A DNA stretch of 64,000 nucleotides from Salinimicrobium sp050750585 (GTDB lineage: Bacteria > Bacteroidota > Bacteroidia > Flavobacteriales > Flavobacteriaceae), in NCBI RefSeq assembly GCF_050750585.1, contig NZ_JBOJLM010000006.1, positions 1-64,000 of the forward strand. Direction: 5' to 3'. How positions within the stretch are numbered: position 1 is the first letter of the stretch; every line of letters begins with the position of its first letter. This document shows, piece after piece, positions 50,782 to 57,876 of the stretch. The notes under the pieces were generated by a model that did no database searches, was not told where the DNA came from, and saw only the letters and a list, made by a program, of their open reading frames with translations. Both the position numbers and the translations under genes were made by a program.

Positions 50782-50814
50782 AGACCTCACAGGTTTTGGA
50801 AACCTGTGAGGTCT
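50782..50814. repeat. Intercistronic 15-nt perfect palindrome
   Basis: AGACCTCACAGGTTT and AAACCTGTGAGGTCT are perfect arms with a 3-nt loop TGG. It lies between the ketosynthase and ACP genes of the same operon. On the minus strand no T-run follows, so it is unlikely to be a complete terminator. Similar AACCTGTGAGGT palindromes are, from memory, frequent in Bacteroidota. Confidence 0.85.
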
Positions 50815-50828
50815 TTAAATCACGATTT

Positions 50829-52100
50829 TCATCTGAATTTACTAAAAATTGCCACGGCATTCACATCTCCAAACCCGAAACTTGCCTTCGCCACGAGATT
50901 TACCTCTCTAAAAAAGGATTTTTCCGGAACTTTTTCCCGGCTGGCGATCTCTTCGATTTCCGGATGCAGGTCTTCAGAGTTTTGATTTCCGAAGATAAAA
51001 TCTTCAGAGATCTGGAGAATACTCGCTACACTTTCTACACTTCCGGCAGCGCTAAGGCAATGTCCTGTCAGGCTTTTTAAACTATTGATATACGGGAAAT
51101 CTTTTGCTTTCAGCTCCAGGGCTTCTTTCCAGTTGGAAATTTCTGTGGGATCCATGGAGGTTGCGGTGAGATGACCGTTAATTACATCGATCTCATCTGG
51201 CCGAACTCCCGAGTCAAAAATGGCATTTTTAATACATCTTTTTACACCTTCAGAATTTGGGGCCGTCATAGAACCTTTATTCCTTTGTCCGCCACTGTTA
51301 ATGTGTCCCCCAAGGATCTCGGCGTAGATTTTCGCCCCTCTTTCAATTGCAGATTCAAGATCTTCCACCACCAAAGCTCCCGCCCCACTTCCGGGTACAA
51401 AGCCCGCCGCCGACTCACTCATAGGTCGCGAACCCGCTTCGGGATTGTCATTGTATTTGTGCGGCAGGATCCTCATGGCATCAAAACCGCCCCAAATATA
51501 TGGACCGCTGTCTCCACAACTTCCCGCCAAAATTTTCTTTGCTTTCCCCGTCCTAATTCTTTCAGCCGCCATTAAAATGGCTTCGGTTCCCGTGGTACAG
51601 GCCGAAGAGTTTGTAGTTACCTGGTTACCACAGGCCAGTTTGCTGTTAAGGTAAGCGCTAATCCCGCTGGCCATGGTTTGAATTACACTTGTGCTTCCAA
51701 GGCGGCGGGTATTTTTGTCGTCTATGAGATGGATAGCTTCACGAAATTTGTCTACTCCAAGGATCCCGGTTCCAAAAATGATCCCGTTGTCCCAGTCTGT
51801 TTCTACATCGGGACCTACCGGCAAGCCGGCGTCTTTCCAGGCATCGACCCCTGAGATCACACCGTATACAATTCCGCTACTGTTGAGTCCGCGGAGTTCC
51901 AGATCGGTAAAATACTGCTTCAGTATTTCCTCAGGAATTTCAGGTTTTCCTGCGATCTGGCACCTGAACTTCAACCTTTCGAGTTCAGGCTGAAAACGAA
52001 TTCCGCTTTGACCATTTTTAAGCGCTTCAGAAAATGCGGCTAAGCCCACACCATTTGGTGCAGCCACGCCCATACCTGTAATTACGACTCTTCTGTTCAT
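50829..52100 (-). CDS. Beta-ketoacyl-ACP synthase of the T3PKS cluster
   Basis: The 423-residue protein is a FabF-like ketosynthase. The active-site Cys is in NSSACTTGTEAI, and the two His are in INGHLTATSMDPTE and KSLTGHCLSAAGS. It should condense malonyl-ACP with acyl-ACP to lengthen the chain. It overlaps the dehydratase gene by 4 nt. A single ketosynthase gene with no chain-length-factor partner makes this different from a flexirubin or aryl polyene cluster, which carries several. Confidence 0.93.
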   Translation of the reverse strand: MNRRVVITGMGVAAPNGVGLAAFSEALKNGQSGIRFQPELERLKFRCQIAGKPEIPEEILKQYFTDLELRGLNSSGIVYGVISGVDAWKDAGLPVGPDVETDWDNGIIFGTGILGVDKFREAIHLIDDKNTRRLGSTSVIQTMASGISAYLNSKLACGNQVTTNSSACTTGTEAILMAAERIRTGKAKKILAGSCGDSGPYIWGGFDAMRILPHKYNDNPEAGSRPMSESAAGFVPGSGAGALVVEDLESAIERGAKIYAEILGGHINSGGQRNKGSMTAPNSEGVKRCIKNAIFDSGVRPDEIDVINGHLTATSMDPTEISNWKEALELKAKDFPYINSLKSLTGHCLSAAGSVESVASILQISEDFIFGNQNSEDLHPEIEEIASREKVPEKSFFREVNLVAKASFGFGDVNAVAIFSKFR

Positions 52101-52531
52101 TCAGCTTTAATCATTCCTGAAATTTCCCCTCTGCATACGAGCTTTTCTTCAGCATTAAACATTTGTACTTTACACTTCAACTTATTAAACCTGAAGTAAA
52201 TTTTTTCTGAAACTACAGCCACTTTTTCCCCGGGCAGCACCGGTAAAAAATAATCTATTGATGCATTTGATAAAGCCACACCAAAATTTTCCAAATCTTC
52301 ATTCTTCAGCAGAAAAATTCCGAGGCAAACCACGCCAATTTGCGCCATACATTCTGTGAGAATTACTCCGGGCGTCACCGGATTATCTTTAAAATGTCCC
52401 CGGTAAAAATCAGCTTTTTCCTTAAAAGTATAGGTGCCTAAAATGCCATTTTCAGACACTTCTTTTAGTTCATCAACAAATAGAAAAGGTTCAGAATAAG
52501 GAAGTAAATTTATAAGATATTCAAAGTTCAA
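52097..52531 (-). CDS. Hot-dog 3-hydroxyacyl-ACP dehydratase (FabZ-like)
   Basis: The 144-residue protein has the FabZ pattern LPYSEPFLFVDEL, FYRGHFKDNPVTPGVILTECMAQ (active-site His and Glu), then the hot-dog strands. It removes water from 3-hydroxyacyl chains. The best start is a TTG at 52531 that lies inside the heptad TTCAAAG repeat; no ATG is available before the first conserved residues. It overlaps the ketosynthase gene by 4 nt. Confidence 0.85.
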   Translation of the reverse strand: MNFEYLINLLPYSEPFLFVDELKEVSENGILGTYTFKEKADFYRGHFKDNPVTPGVILTECMAQIGVVCLGIFLLKNEDLENFGVALSNASIDYFLPVLPGEKVAVVSEKIYFRFNKLKCKVQMFNAEEKLVCRGEISGMIKAE

Positions 52532-52581
52532 AATTCAAAGTTCAAGGTTAAAAACTGCAACTGACCACTGATCACTGCCAA
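52520..52581. repeat. Heptanucleotide tandem repeats, TTCAAAG and CTGACCA types
   Basis: Units TTCAAAG, TTCAAAA, TTCAAAG, TTCAAGG (52520-52547) and CTGACCA, CTGATCA, CTGCCAA (52561-52581) keep the 7-nt period. The element lies between the enoyl-reductase and dehydratase genes and includes the latter's start codon. Confidence 0.85.
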
Positions 52582-52582
52582 C

Positions 52583-53377
52583 TTACTTAAGGTGTTCCCC
52601 ACCGTTTACCGGAATCACGGTCCCGGTGATCCAGCTGGCTTCATCTTTACTCAACAAATAAACTGCATTTGCCACGTCTCCCGGAGTGGTAAGCCGTTTG
52701 AAGGGATTTCTTTTTAGTGCATGTTGCCGCAGCGTTTCATAACCGGGAATTAACTCCAGGGAACGCGTGACCGTTACGCCCGCCTGTATACAGTTTGCGC
52801 GAATACCTTCCGGTGCAAATTCGAGGGCGATGCTTCGGGTTATAGCCTCCAAAGCCACTTTAGCCGCCGACACTGCCGCATAGTCTTTCCAGGCCTTGAT
52901 GTTCCCTTCGCTGGTAAAAGATAGTATTCTTGCATCTTTTGCAAACAAACCGGCATCATAAATAAGCCTCGTCCAGTCATACAGGCTAATGGCCATGGCG
53001 TCTATGGTCTGTTGAAAATCGTCGTTCTTTAGCGTGGGTTCGTCGCCCAACATTGACTTCAGGTTTCCTTTAGAAATGCTGTGCAACATGGTGCGCACCT
53101 TCCCCGATTCCCCAAGAATTTCCTGCATTTCCTGCTTTATCTCCTCCCGCCTGTCTTTACGGGTGGCATCGCGGTTAAAGGAATGCAGCTGCACCCCGAG
53201 CTCCCGAATCTCATCAAAAGCCGATTTTATCTCGGGCAGGTCGTCCTTTCTATCCCGGTGCACCACCAGAATGTTCATACCGTGCCGGGACAGTTTTTTT
53301 GCCGAAGCAAAGCCAAGGCCGCTGCTTCCACCAAGTACGAGTGCCCAATAATTCTTTCCTTCAAATTCCTTTACCAT
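52583..53377 (-). CDS. SDR enoyl-ACP reductase-like
   Basis: The 264-residue protein has the SDR cofactor motif LGGSSGLGFASAK and the catalytic Tyr-x6-Lys (YAAVSAAK). The Y-x6-K spacing is that of enoyl-ACP reductases such as FabI/FabL rather than the Y-x3-K of ketoreductases. The C-terminal VIPVNGGEHL closes the fold. The start ATG overlaps the T3PKS stop by 7 nt. No separate ketoreductase is encoded in the cluster, so the primary FabG must supply that step. Confidence 0.85.
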   Translation of the reverse strand: MVKEFEGKNYWALVLGGSSGLGFASAKKLSRHGMNILVVHRDRKDDLPEIKSAFDEIRELGVQLHSFNRDATRKDRREEIKQEMQEILGESGKVRTMLHSISKGNLKSMLGDEPTLKNDDFQQTIDAMAISLYDWTRLIYDAGLFAKDARILSFTSEGNIKAWKDYAAVSAAKVALEAITRSIALEFAPEGIRANCIQAGVTVTRSLELIPGYETLRQHALKRNPFKRLTTPGDVANAVYLLSKDEASWITGTVIPVNGGEHLK

Positions 53378-54423
53378 TCTAAAAGTATTTTTTGAGCCGA
53401 AAATCCGGGGCCAAAGCTTAGCATAAGCCCCTGCTCCCCTTTTTCTGTCGGCCGGTTTAAAAATCTTTCCAGGACATATAAAACAGTTGCGCTGCTCATA
53501 TTGCCGTATAGCCGCAACACTTCCTTGGTATCGTCTATATTCTTACCTAATTTACCAAAAAGTTCTTCAACCGTCTGCACAATTTTTTTTCCGCCGGGAT
53601 GAAAAATCAGGTGATCTATTTTTTCAATAGAAGAATTGTGCTTTTCAAGAAAAGGATGAATGATCTCAGGAAAATGATCGGCGATGGTTTGAGGCACAGC
53701 CGGGTCGAGCACCATCTTGAGTCCGGGGTCGGTGAGGTCAAAACCCATCAGGTGAGTAGCATCAAAGAAATGGTACATGTCTTCCCCTACTATCCTGGGA
53801 CCTTTCGTATCTTCTTCCGAAGACATTAACACGCAGGCAGCGCCGTCACCAAAGATCGCAGCACTCACCATATTGGCCATCGAAAAATCTTCAAGCTGAA
53901 AAGTAGCCGTAGGGCTTTCAACTGCAATCACTGCAGCTCTTTTCCCCGGGTTGGCTTTCAAAAAATTGTTAGCGTAGATCATTCCCGAAATCCCGGCGGC
54001 ACACCCCATTTCGGTCACCGGTAATCTTGTAATGTCCTGCTTCATTTGCAGTTCATTGATAAGAAAAGCGTCTAAAGAAGGGATCATGATCCCGGTACAA
54101 CTCACGGTGATGATAAAGTCGACAGAATTGGCTTCCCAACCGGCTTGTTTCAGCCCCTTTTTTAGCACAGCAGATCCCAGCTTTTTTACCTCCCTGCTGT
54201 AAATACGGTTCTTATCTTCAAAAGAAGTCGCCGTAAAAACCTCCGACGGTTCCATTATTGAATATCGCTTGTCTACAGCAGCACCTTCAAAGATCTTGAT
54301 CACTTTTCTCCTGTATCTTTCCTCCTGCCCATCAAGCCAGGTCTCCACAAAAGGAATTACCTCTGTGGTCTCACGCGAGTAAGGTGGAAGTTGTTTTGCT
54401 ACTGTCGCTATTCTAACACTCAT
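53371..54423 (-). CDS. Type III polyketide synthase
   Basis: The 350-residue protein is a chalcone-synthase-fold enzyme with the catalytic triad Cys141 in EMGCAAG, His275 in FHPGGKK and Asn308 in LYGNMSSA. Type III PKSs extend an acyl starter with malonyl-CoA and cyclise the product, giving pyrones, resorcinols or naphthols. The local acyl-chain genes suggest a long-chain starter, as for alkylresorcinol/alkylpyrone synthases. It is the third gene of the cluster; 3 nt separate it from the methyltransferase stop. Confidence 0.95.
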   Translation of the reverse strand: MSVRIATVAKQLPPYSRETTEVIPFVETWLDGQEERYRRKVIKIFEGAAVDKRYSIMEPSEVFTATSFEDKNRIYSREVKKLGSAVLKKGLKQAGWEANSVDFIITVSCTGIMIPSLDAFLINELQMKQDITRLPVTEMGCAAGISGMIYANNFLKANPGKRAAVIAVESPTATFQLEDFSMANMVSAAIFGDGAACVLMSSEEDTKGPRIVGEDMYHFFDATHLMGFDLTDPGLKMVLDPAVPQTIADHFPEIIHPFLEKHNSSIEKIDHLIFHPGGKKIVQTVEELFGKLGKNIDDTKEVLRLYGNMSSATVLYVLERFLNRPTEKGEQGLMLSFGPGFSAQKILLEW

Positions 54424-54426
54424 TCT

Positions 54427-55140
54427 TTATGATGATTTATATATGATCCATTGATATCTAAAAGCCCATTTTTCGTTGATCTCCTGCCTACTCACCGCCA
54501 GGTCTTTTGCAAATGCCTGCAGCTCTTCTTTTTTGAAACTTCTCAAAATAGAGGTGAGCCCATCTTTGCGGTTGATCTCCCTTATTCCAAAAGCCTTACA
54601 AAACGCCTGAAAAAGGTAGTATGCTTTTCTGCTTCTTTTAAGATCATTAATAACTATTCCCAGCCCGGCTTTTTGAGTAAAAACCTTCATTAATTCCCTT
54701 ATTTCATCATTTGAAAAATGATGCAGTGTCAAGGTACACAAAATTATGTCTGCTTCCTGCCGCGCAAATTCTTCCGAAAAAGCATCCATTCCTTTAAAAG
54801 AGACTTCAGGATAAGCAGCTAAATTTTTCTCTGCAATCTCCATAGCGTTCTTGTTCGCATCAATTCCCAGCAGTTCAAATTTTTGCCCGGTCTTTCGCCC
54901 ATACTTTGCTACTTCTTTAAGAATGCTGCCGTTACCACAGCCCACATCAATGATCTTTACCGGTTTTGTGTAAGAGCAACTCTTAAGAAGTTTCTCCACC
55001 CCTTTTACCGTAATTTTATTGCCGCCTAACCACTGGTTCACAGTGTCGAGGTCTTGCAGGGTCTTTTCCAGTTCTTCCCCCTGCATCTCAAGATCATCCA
55101 TGATCTCTTTTTGGCTGGATCTTTCTTTGGTGTTCACCAT
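54427..55140 (-). CDS. SAM-dependent methyltransferase of the T3PKS cluster
   Basis: The 237-residue protein is a class I methyltransferase with motif I VKIIDVGCGNGSILKE, the acidic end of strand 2 in FELLGIDANK, and motif post-I in DIILCTLTLHHF. Its position before the T3PKS and after a flavoprotein suggests O- or C-methylation of the aromatic product. The substrate is inferred from context. The start shares one base with the flavoprotein stop (TAATG). Confidence 0.92.
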   Translation of the reverse strand: MVNTKERSSQKEIMDDLEMQGEELEKTLQDLDTVNQWLGGNKITVKGVEKLLKSCSYTKPVKIIDVGCGNGSILKEVAKYGRKTGQKFELLGIDANKNAMEIAEKNLAAYPEVSFKGMDAFSEEFARQEADIILCTLTLHHFSNDEIRELMKVFTQKAGLGIVINDLKRSRKAYYLFQAFCKAFGIREINRKDGLTSILRSFKKEELQAFAKDLAVSRQEINEKWAFRYQWIIYKSS

Positions 55141-56255
55141 TACGCTATAGGTTCTCCATGTGTTTGTTTTATGATTTTGGGCAAAAGGAACGGAGCTCTA
55201 GAAATTAAAGCCTGAGAAATTTCTGCCAGGTTTTCTCTTAACAGCACCTTTTGAAGCAGCGATGCGGTTTTAAATCTCCTGCTGAATATTTTTTCCCACC
55301 GCTGTTTGTAAGCAGTTTCCATTTCCTGCCGATGGCTTCGAGTATCAATATGTTTTATAAATTCTTCGGAAGCTATTTTGGCGCTGTGGATCGCTATGGC
55401 CATTCCATTACCGCATAATGGATGTATAAGCCCTGCGGCATCTCCCAGCATAAGTACGTGATCTTTCACTGCTTCTTTTTTGCTGAAGGAGATCTGTGCG
55501 ATAGTGAGCGGTTTCTCAAATACCGGAACAGCTTCGGCTAAAAACCTATCTAAAAAGGGGTTTTTCCGAAGTACTTTTTCATTGAATTTATCCGGATCTT
55601 TGTAATTTTTAAAGCTCTCATAGGTGGCGAGATAACACATATTGATATTTCCATTCTCGGTTCGGGAGAGTCCGCAGTAACCGCCTTTAAAGTTGTGCAA
55701 ACCTACCAGGTCATCAGGAAAATCCTTCAGCCGATAGTGATTTTTGACTGCGACCCAAGGTGCGGATTCTTTAAAAAAATTCCGTTCCAGGTTCTTATCA
55801 AGCAGCGATCTTTTTCCGAAGCTGCCAAAAACATAATCTGCAGTATATTCAGCTTTTGAAGAAACTACCCGAAACTTACCTTCCAAAAATGTCATTTCCA
55901 GCACCTTTTCCTGGAGAACTTCCACGCCGTTGGCTTTAGCTGTTTCAAAAAGCAGGTTATCAAGGGCGTAGCGGCTCACGCCAAGCGCACCCATAGGTAA
56001 ATCAACGTCCATAGCCTTTCCGGAAGGCGTGCTGTAACGCAACCTGTCTATTTTTTTCGGATTTAGATCCCTCCACGGGATTTTTAGCTCATCAAAATAA
56101 GGAATCACCTCGCGGGACAGATATTCCCCACACACTTTATGGCGCGGAAAAGTATCTTTCTCAAAAAGAGTGATTTTTTGCCCTTTTTGAGCCAGGTGAA
56201 TGGTGGCAGTTAAACCTGCGAGTCCGCCCCCTGCGATGATGATTCGGTTGCTCAT
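55140..56255 (-). CDS. FAD-dependent hydroxylase/reductase of the T3PKS cluster
   Basis: The 371-residue protein has the FAD dinucleotide fold IIAGGGLAGLTATIHL, the KVCGEYLS segment common to geranylgeranyl-reductase-like flavoproteins, and the FAD motif MLGDAAGLIHPLCGNGM. Tailoring flavoproteins of this kind hydroxylate or reduce polyketides. By analogy with the srs operon of Streptomyces griseus, where a T3PKS, a methyltransferase and a flavoprotein hydroxylase are clustered, it could oxidise an alkylresorcinol to a quinone. It is the first gene of the cluster. Confidence 0.88.
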   Translation of the reverse strand: MSNRIIIAGGGLAGLTATIHLAQKGQKITLFEKDTFPRHKVCGEYLSREVIPYFDELKIPWRDLNPKKIDRLRYSTPSGKAMDVDLPMGALGVSRYALDNLLFETAKANGVEVLQEKVLEMTFLEGKFRVVSSKAEYTADYVFGSFGKRSLLDKNLERNFFKESAPWVAVKNHYRLKDFPDDLVGLHNFKGGYCGLSRTENGNINMCYLATYESFKNYKDPDKFNEKVLRKNPFLDRFLAEAVPVFEKPLTIAQISFSKKEAVKDHVLMLGDAAGLIHPLCGNGMAIAIHSAKIASEEFIKHIDTRSHRQEMETAYKQRWEKIFSRRFKTASLLQKVLLRENLAEISQALISRAPFLLPKIIKQTHGEPIA

Positions 56256-56276
56256 TTTTCAGATAATATTTGATAT

Positions 56277-56305
56277 AAAAAAACCCGGAAAAACCGGGTT
56301 TTTTT
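56277..56305. terminator. Bidirectional intrinsic terminator
   Basis: CCCGG-AAAAA-CCGGG with flanking A-run (left) and T-run (right) forms a symmetrical A12/T12 hairpin. On the minus strand it terminates the ompA-like gene. Confidence 0.9.
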
Positions 56306-56321
56306 ACTTTGAACCGGACTC

Positions 56322-57017
56322 TTAATTACCGGCCTGTCTTCTTGCTTCTTCTTTAAGCTCTTCGTTGGCAACGATTGCAAGCTCAACTCTACGGTTCTTT
56401 GAACGTCCTTCTACAGTAGAATTGTCGTACTTAGGTTGAGACTCACCATACCATTTGGTGTCGATCCTTCCGCCAGAAATTCCCTGGCTGGTAAGGAAGT
56501 TTGTTACAGCCTGTGCCCTGTTCTTAGAAAGCGTAAGGTTGTAAGCATCGCTACCGGTACTGTCTGTGTGCCCTTCAACTAAAATATTTGTATCGGGGTA
56601 TTCCTGCAGAATGTTGGCAAGCTTTTGAAGTGCCTCACGAGACTGTCCTTCAATAGCATATTTTTCTGTAGCAAAGTAAATACCGCTGGTTTCATCAAAG
56701 GTCACGTTAATACCTTCACCAACTCTTTCAACTTCAGCTCCGGGGATCTCCTGTTCAATTTCCTGAGCTTGTTTATCCATTCGGTTACCAATATAAGCTC
56801 CGGCAGCACCACCTACAACACCACCAATAATGGCGCCCAGTGCAGTATTACCGTCTCCTACATTATTACCCACAACCCCGCCAAGCACGGCACCACCTGT
56901 GGCACCTATAACGGTTCCTTTTTGTTTGTTATTGGCATTTCTTGTAGCATCACAACCCACGAACATGATAAGGGCAGCAAATAAAAAAGCAAATAATCTG
57001 TTTTGTCTCATTTTCAT
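56322..57017 (-). CDS. OmpA-family lipoprotein with glycine zipper
   Basis: The 231-residue protein has a lipoprotein signal (LIMFVGC, Cys about 22). A glycine-zipper region follows (GAVLGGVVGNN, GAIIGGVVGGAAGAYIG), then a C-terminal OmpA-type peptidoglycan-binding domain (VEGHTDSTGSDAYNLTLSKNRAQAV, given in pieces, and RSKNRRVELAI). It anchors the outer membrane to the cell wall. The upstream lipocalin-like gene is 11 nt away and could be co-transcribed. Confidence 0.93.
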   Translation of the reverse strand: MKMRQNRLFAFLFAALIMFVGCDATRNANNKQKGTVIGATGGAVLGGVVGNNVGDGNTALGAIIGGVVGGAAGAYIGNRMDKQAQEIEQEIPGAEVERVGEGINVTFDETSGIYFATEKYAIEGQSREALQKLANILQEYPDTNILVEGHTDSTGSDAYNLTLSKNRAQAVTNFLTSQGISGGRIDTKWYGESQPKYDNSTVEGRSKNRRVELAIVANEELKEEARRQAGN

Positions 57018-57028
57018 AGTATTCTCAA

Positions 57029-57505
57029 TTATTTATTAAAGTTCATTTTAATTGTAAACGGTTTGCCTTCAAAAGACACTGTTTGTTCCCAGGTCATTTG
57101 ATTGCCGGAAAGATGTGTTAGGTTGATCCTGTACCCACGGTTACCGGTCTCTGATTTATGATCGGAATTTGTAGGTTTAAACATGAGGTCGTAATTACCC
57201 ATTTGGGCATTCGATCCATCTACAGACCAGATAAAGAATTCTGTTTCCGAAGGACAATTAAGCCCGGATACTACGTAAGAACCGGTATTGTTATTCGAAA
57301 TAAAGTTCCATGTACTACCTTCAAGACATCTAGAAGGAATATCGTTTAAAAGGGAAACCTGTAAATCTTGCTCATTCCCAGGATATGTGATGCTGGTTAA
57401 TTGCCAGTCTCCTCCAATAGTTGCCCTGGCCTCGTTTGCCACCTTACCTGAACCGCAAGAGACAAGAAAAGCCACACTTAAAATAAAAAAAACAATCTTT
57501 CTCAT
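57029..57505 (-). CDS. Lipocalin-like lipoprotein
   Basis: The 158-residue protein has a lipoprotein signal with lipobox VSC near residue 17. The mature part starts IGGDWQLTSITYPG, where the GDWxLxS pattern and later antiparallel strands suggest a lipocalin-like barrel (Bacteroidota type). The ATG at 57505 gives MRKIVFFILSV, a proper signal start; a TTG further upstream lies in the terminator of the next gene. It precedes the OmpA lipoprotein by 11 nt. Its ligand is unknown. Confidence 0.8.
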   Translation of the reverse strand: MRKIVFFILSVAFLVSCGSGKVANEARATIGGDWQLTSITYPGNEQDLQVSLLNDIPSRCLEGSTWNFISNNNTGSYVVSGLNCPSETEFFIWSVDGSNAQMGNYDLMFKPTNSDHKSETGNRGYRINLTHLSGNQMTWEQTVSFEGKPFTIKMNFNK

Positions 57506-57525
57506 TCTTCTGTTTTTACTGAGTG

Positions 57526-57570
57526 AAAAAAAATCCAATGCCCCGGTTCTAAAACCTGGAAGACATTGGA
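57526..57570 (-). terminator. Intrinsic terminator of the DUF1328 gene
   Basis: On the minus strand TCCAATG (57570-57564) pairs with CATTGGA (57540-57534) around a nested ACC-GGT region, and TTTTTTTT follows. Confidence 0.85.
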
Positions 57571-57585
57571 TAATACTGTCTACAA

Positions 57586-57747
57586 TTACCTTCTAAAAAG
57601 TCTACTTATCAACGCGATCACAAGTAGTACAAGGAAGATGTAGAAGATGATCTGCGCAATATCGGCAGCTCCTTCTGCAATCCCTCCAAAACCAAAGATG
57701 GCAGCAATAATTGCAATGATTAAAAAGATAACGATTAATCGTATCAT
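57586..57747 (-). CDS. DUF1328 (YtjA-type) small membrane peptide
   Basis: A 53-residue open frame encodes two hydrophobic helices with the DUF1328 pattern: MIRLIVIFLIIAIIAAIFGF, then GGIAEGAADIAQIIFYIFLV and a basic end RLFRR. The GIA..AA.IA.I motif is the mark of the DUF1328/YtjA family, whose role is unknown. It is a stand-alone gene, 162 nt, with a terminator after it. Confidence 0.93.
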   Translation of the reverse strand: MIRLIVIFLIIAIIAAIFGFGGIAEGAADIAQIIFYIFLVLLVIALISRLFRR

Positions 57748-57876
57748 AATTTAAAGTTTTAGTGATTAGTTACTCTAAATTACGTTGAGACCTTGCGGCA
57801 GACAAAAGATTATTACTTATTTAACAAGTTTTTTGTAAAGAAATCCTAACAAATCCAGGTTCCCGCCAATTCTTTC

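Noticed and set aside
49898..56255. Flexirubin or aryl polyene cluster
   Set aside because: Only one ketosynthase is present and there is no chain-length factor, ammonia lyase or acyltransferase set; a type III PKS dominates.
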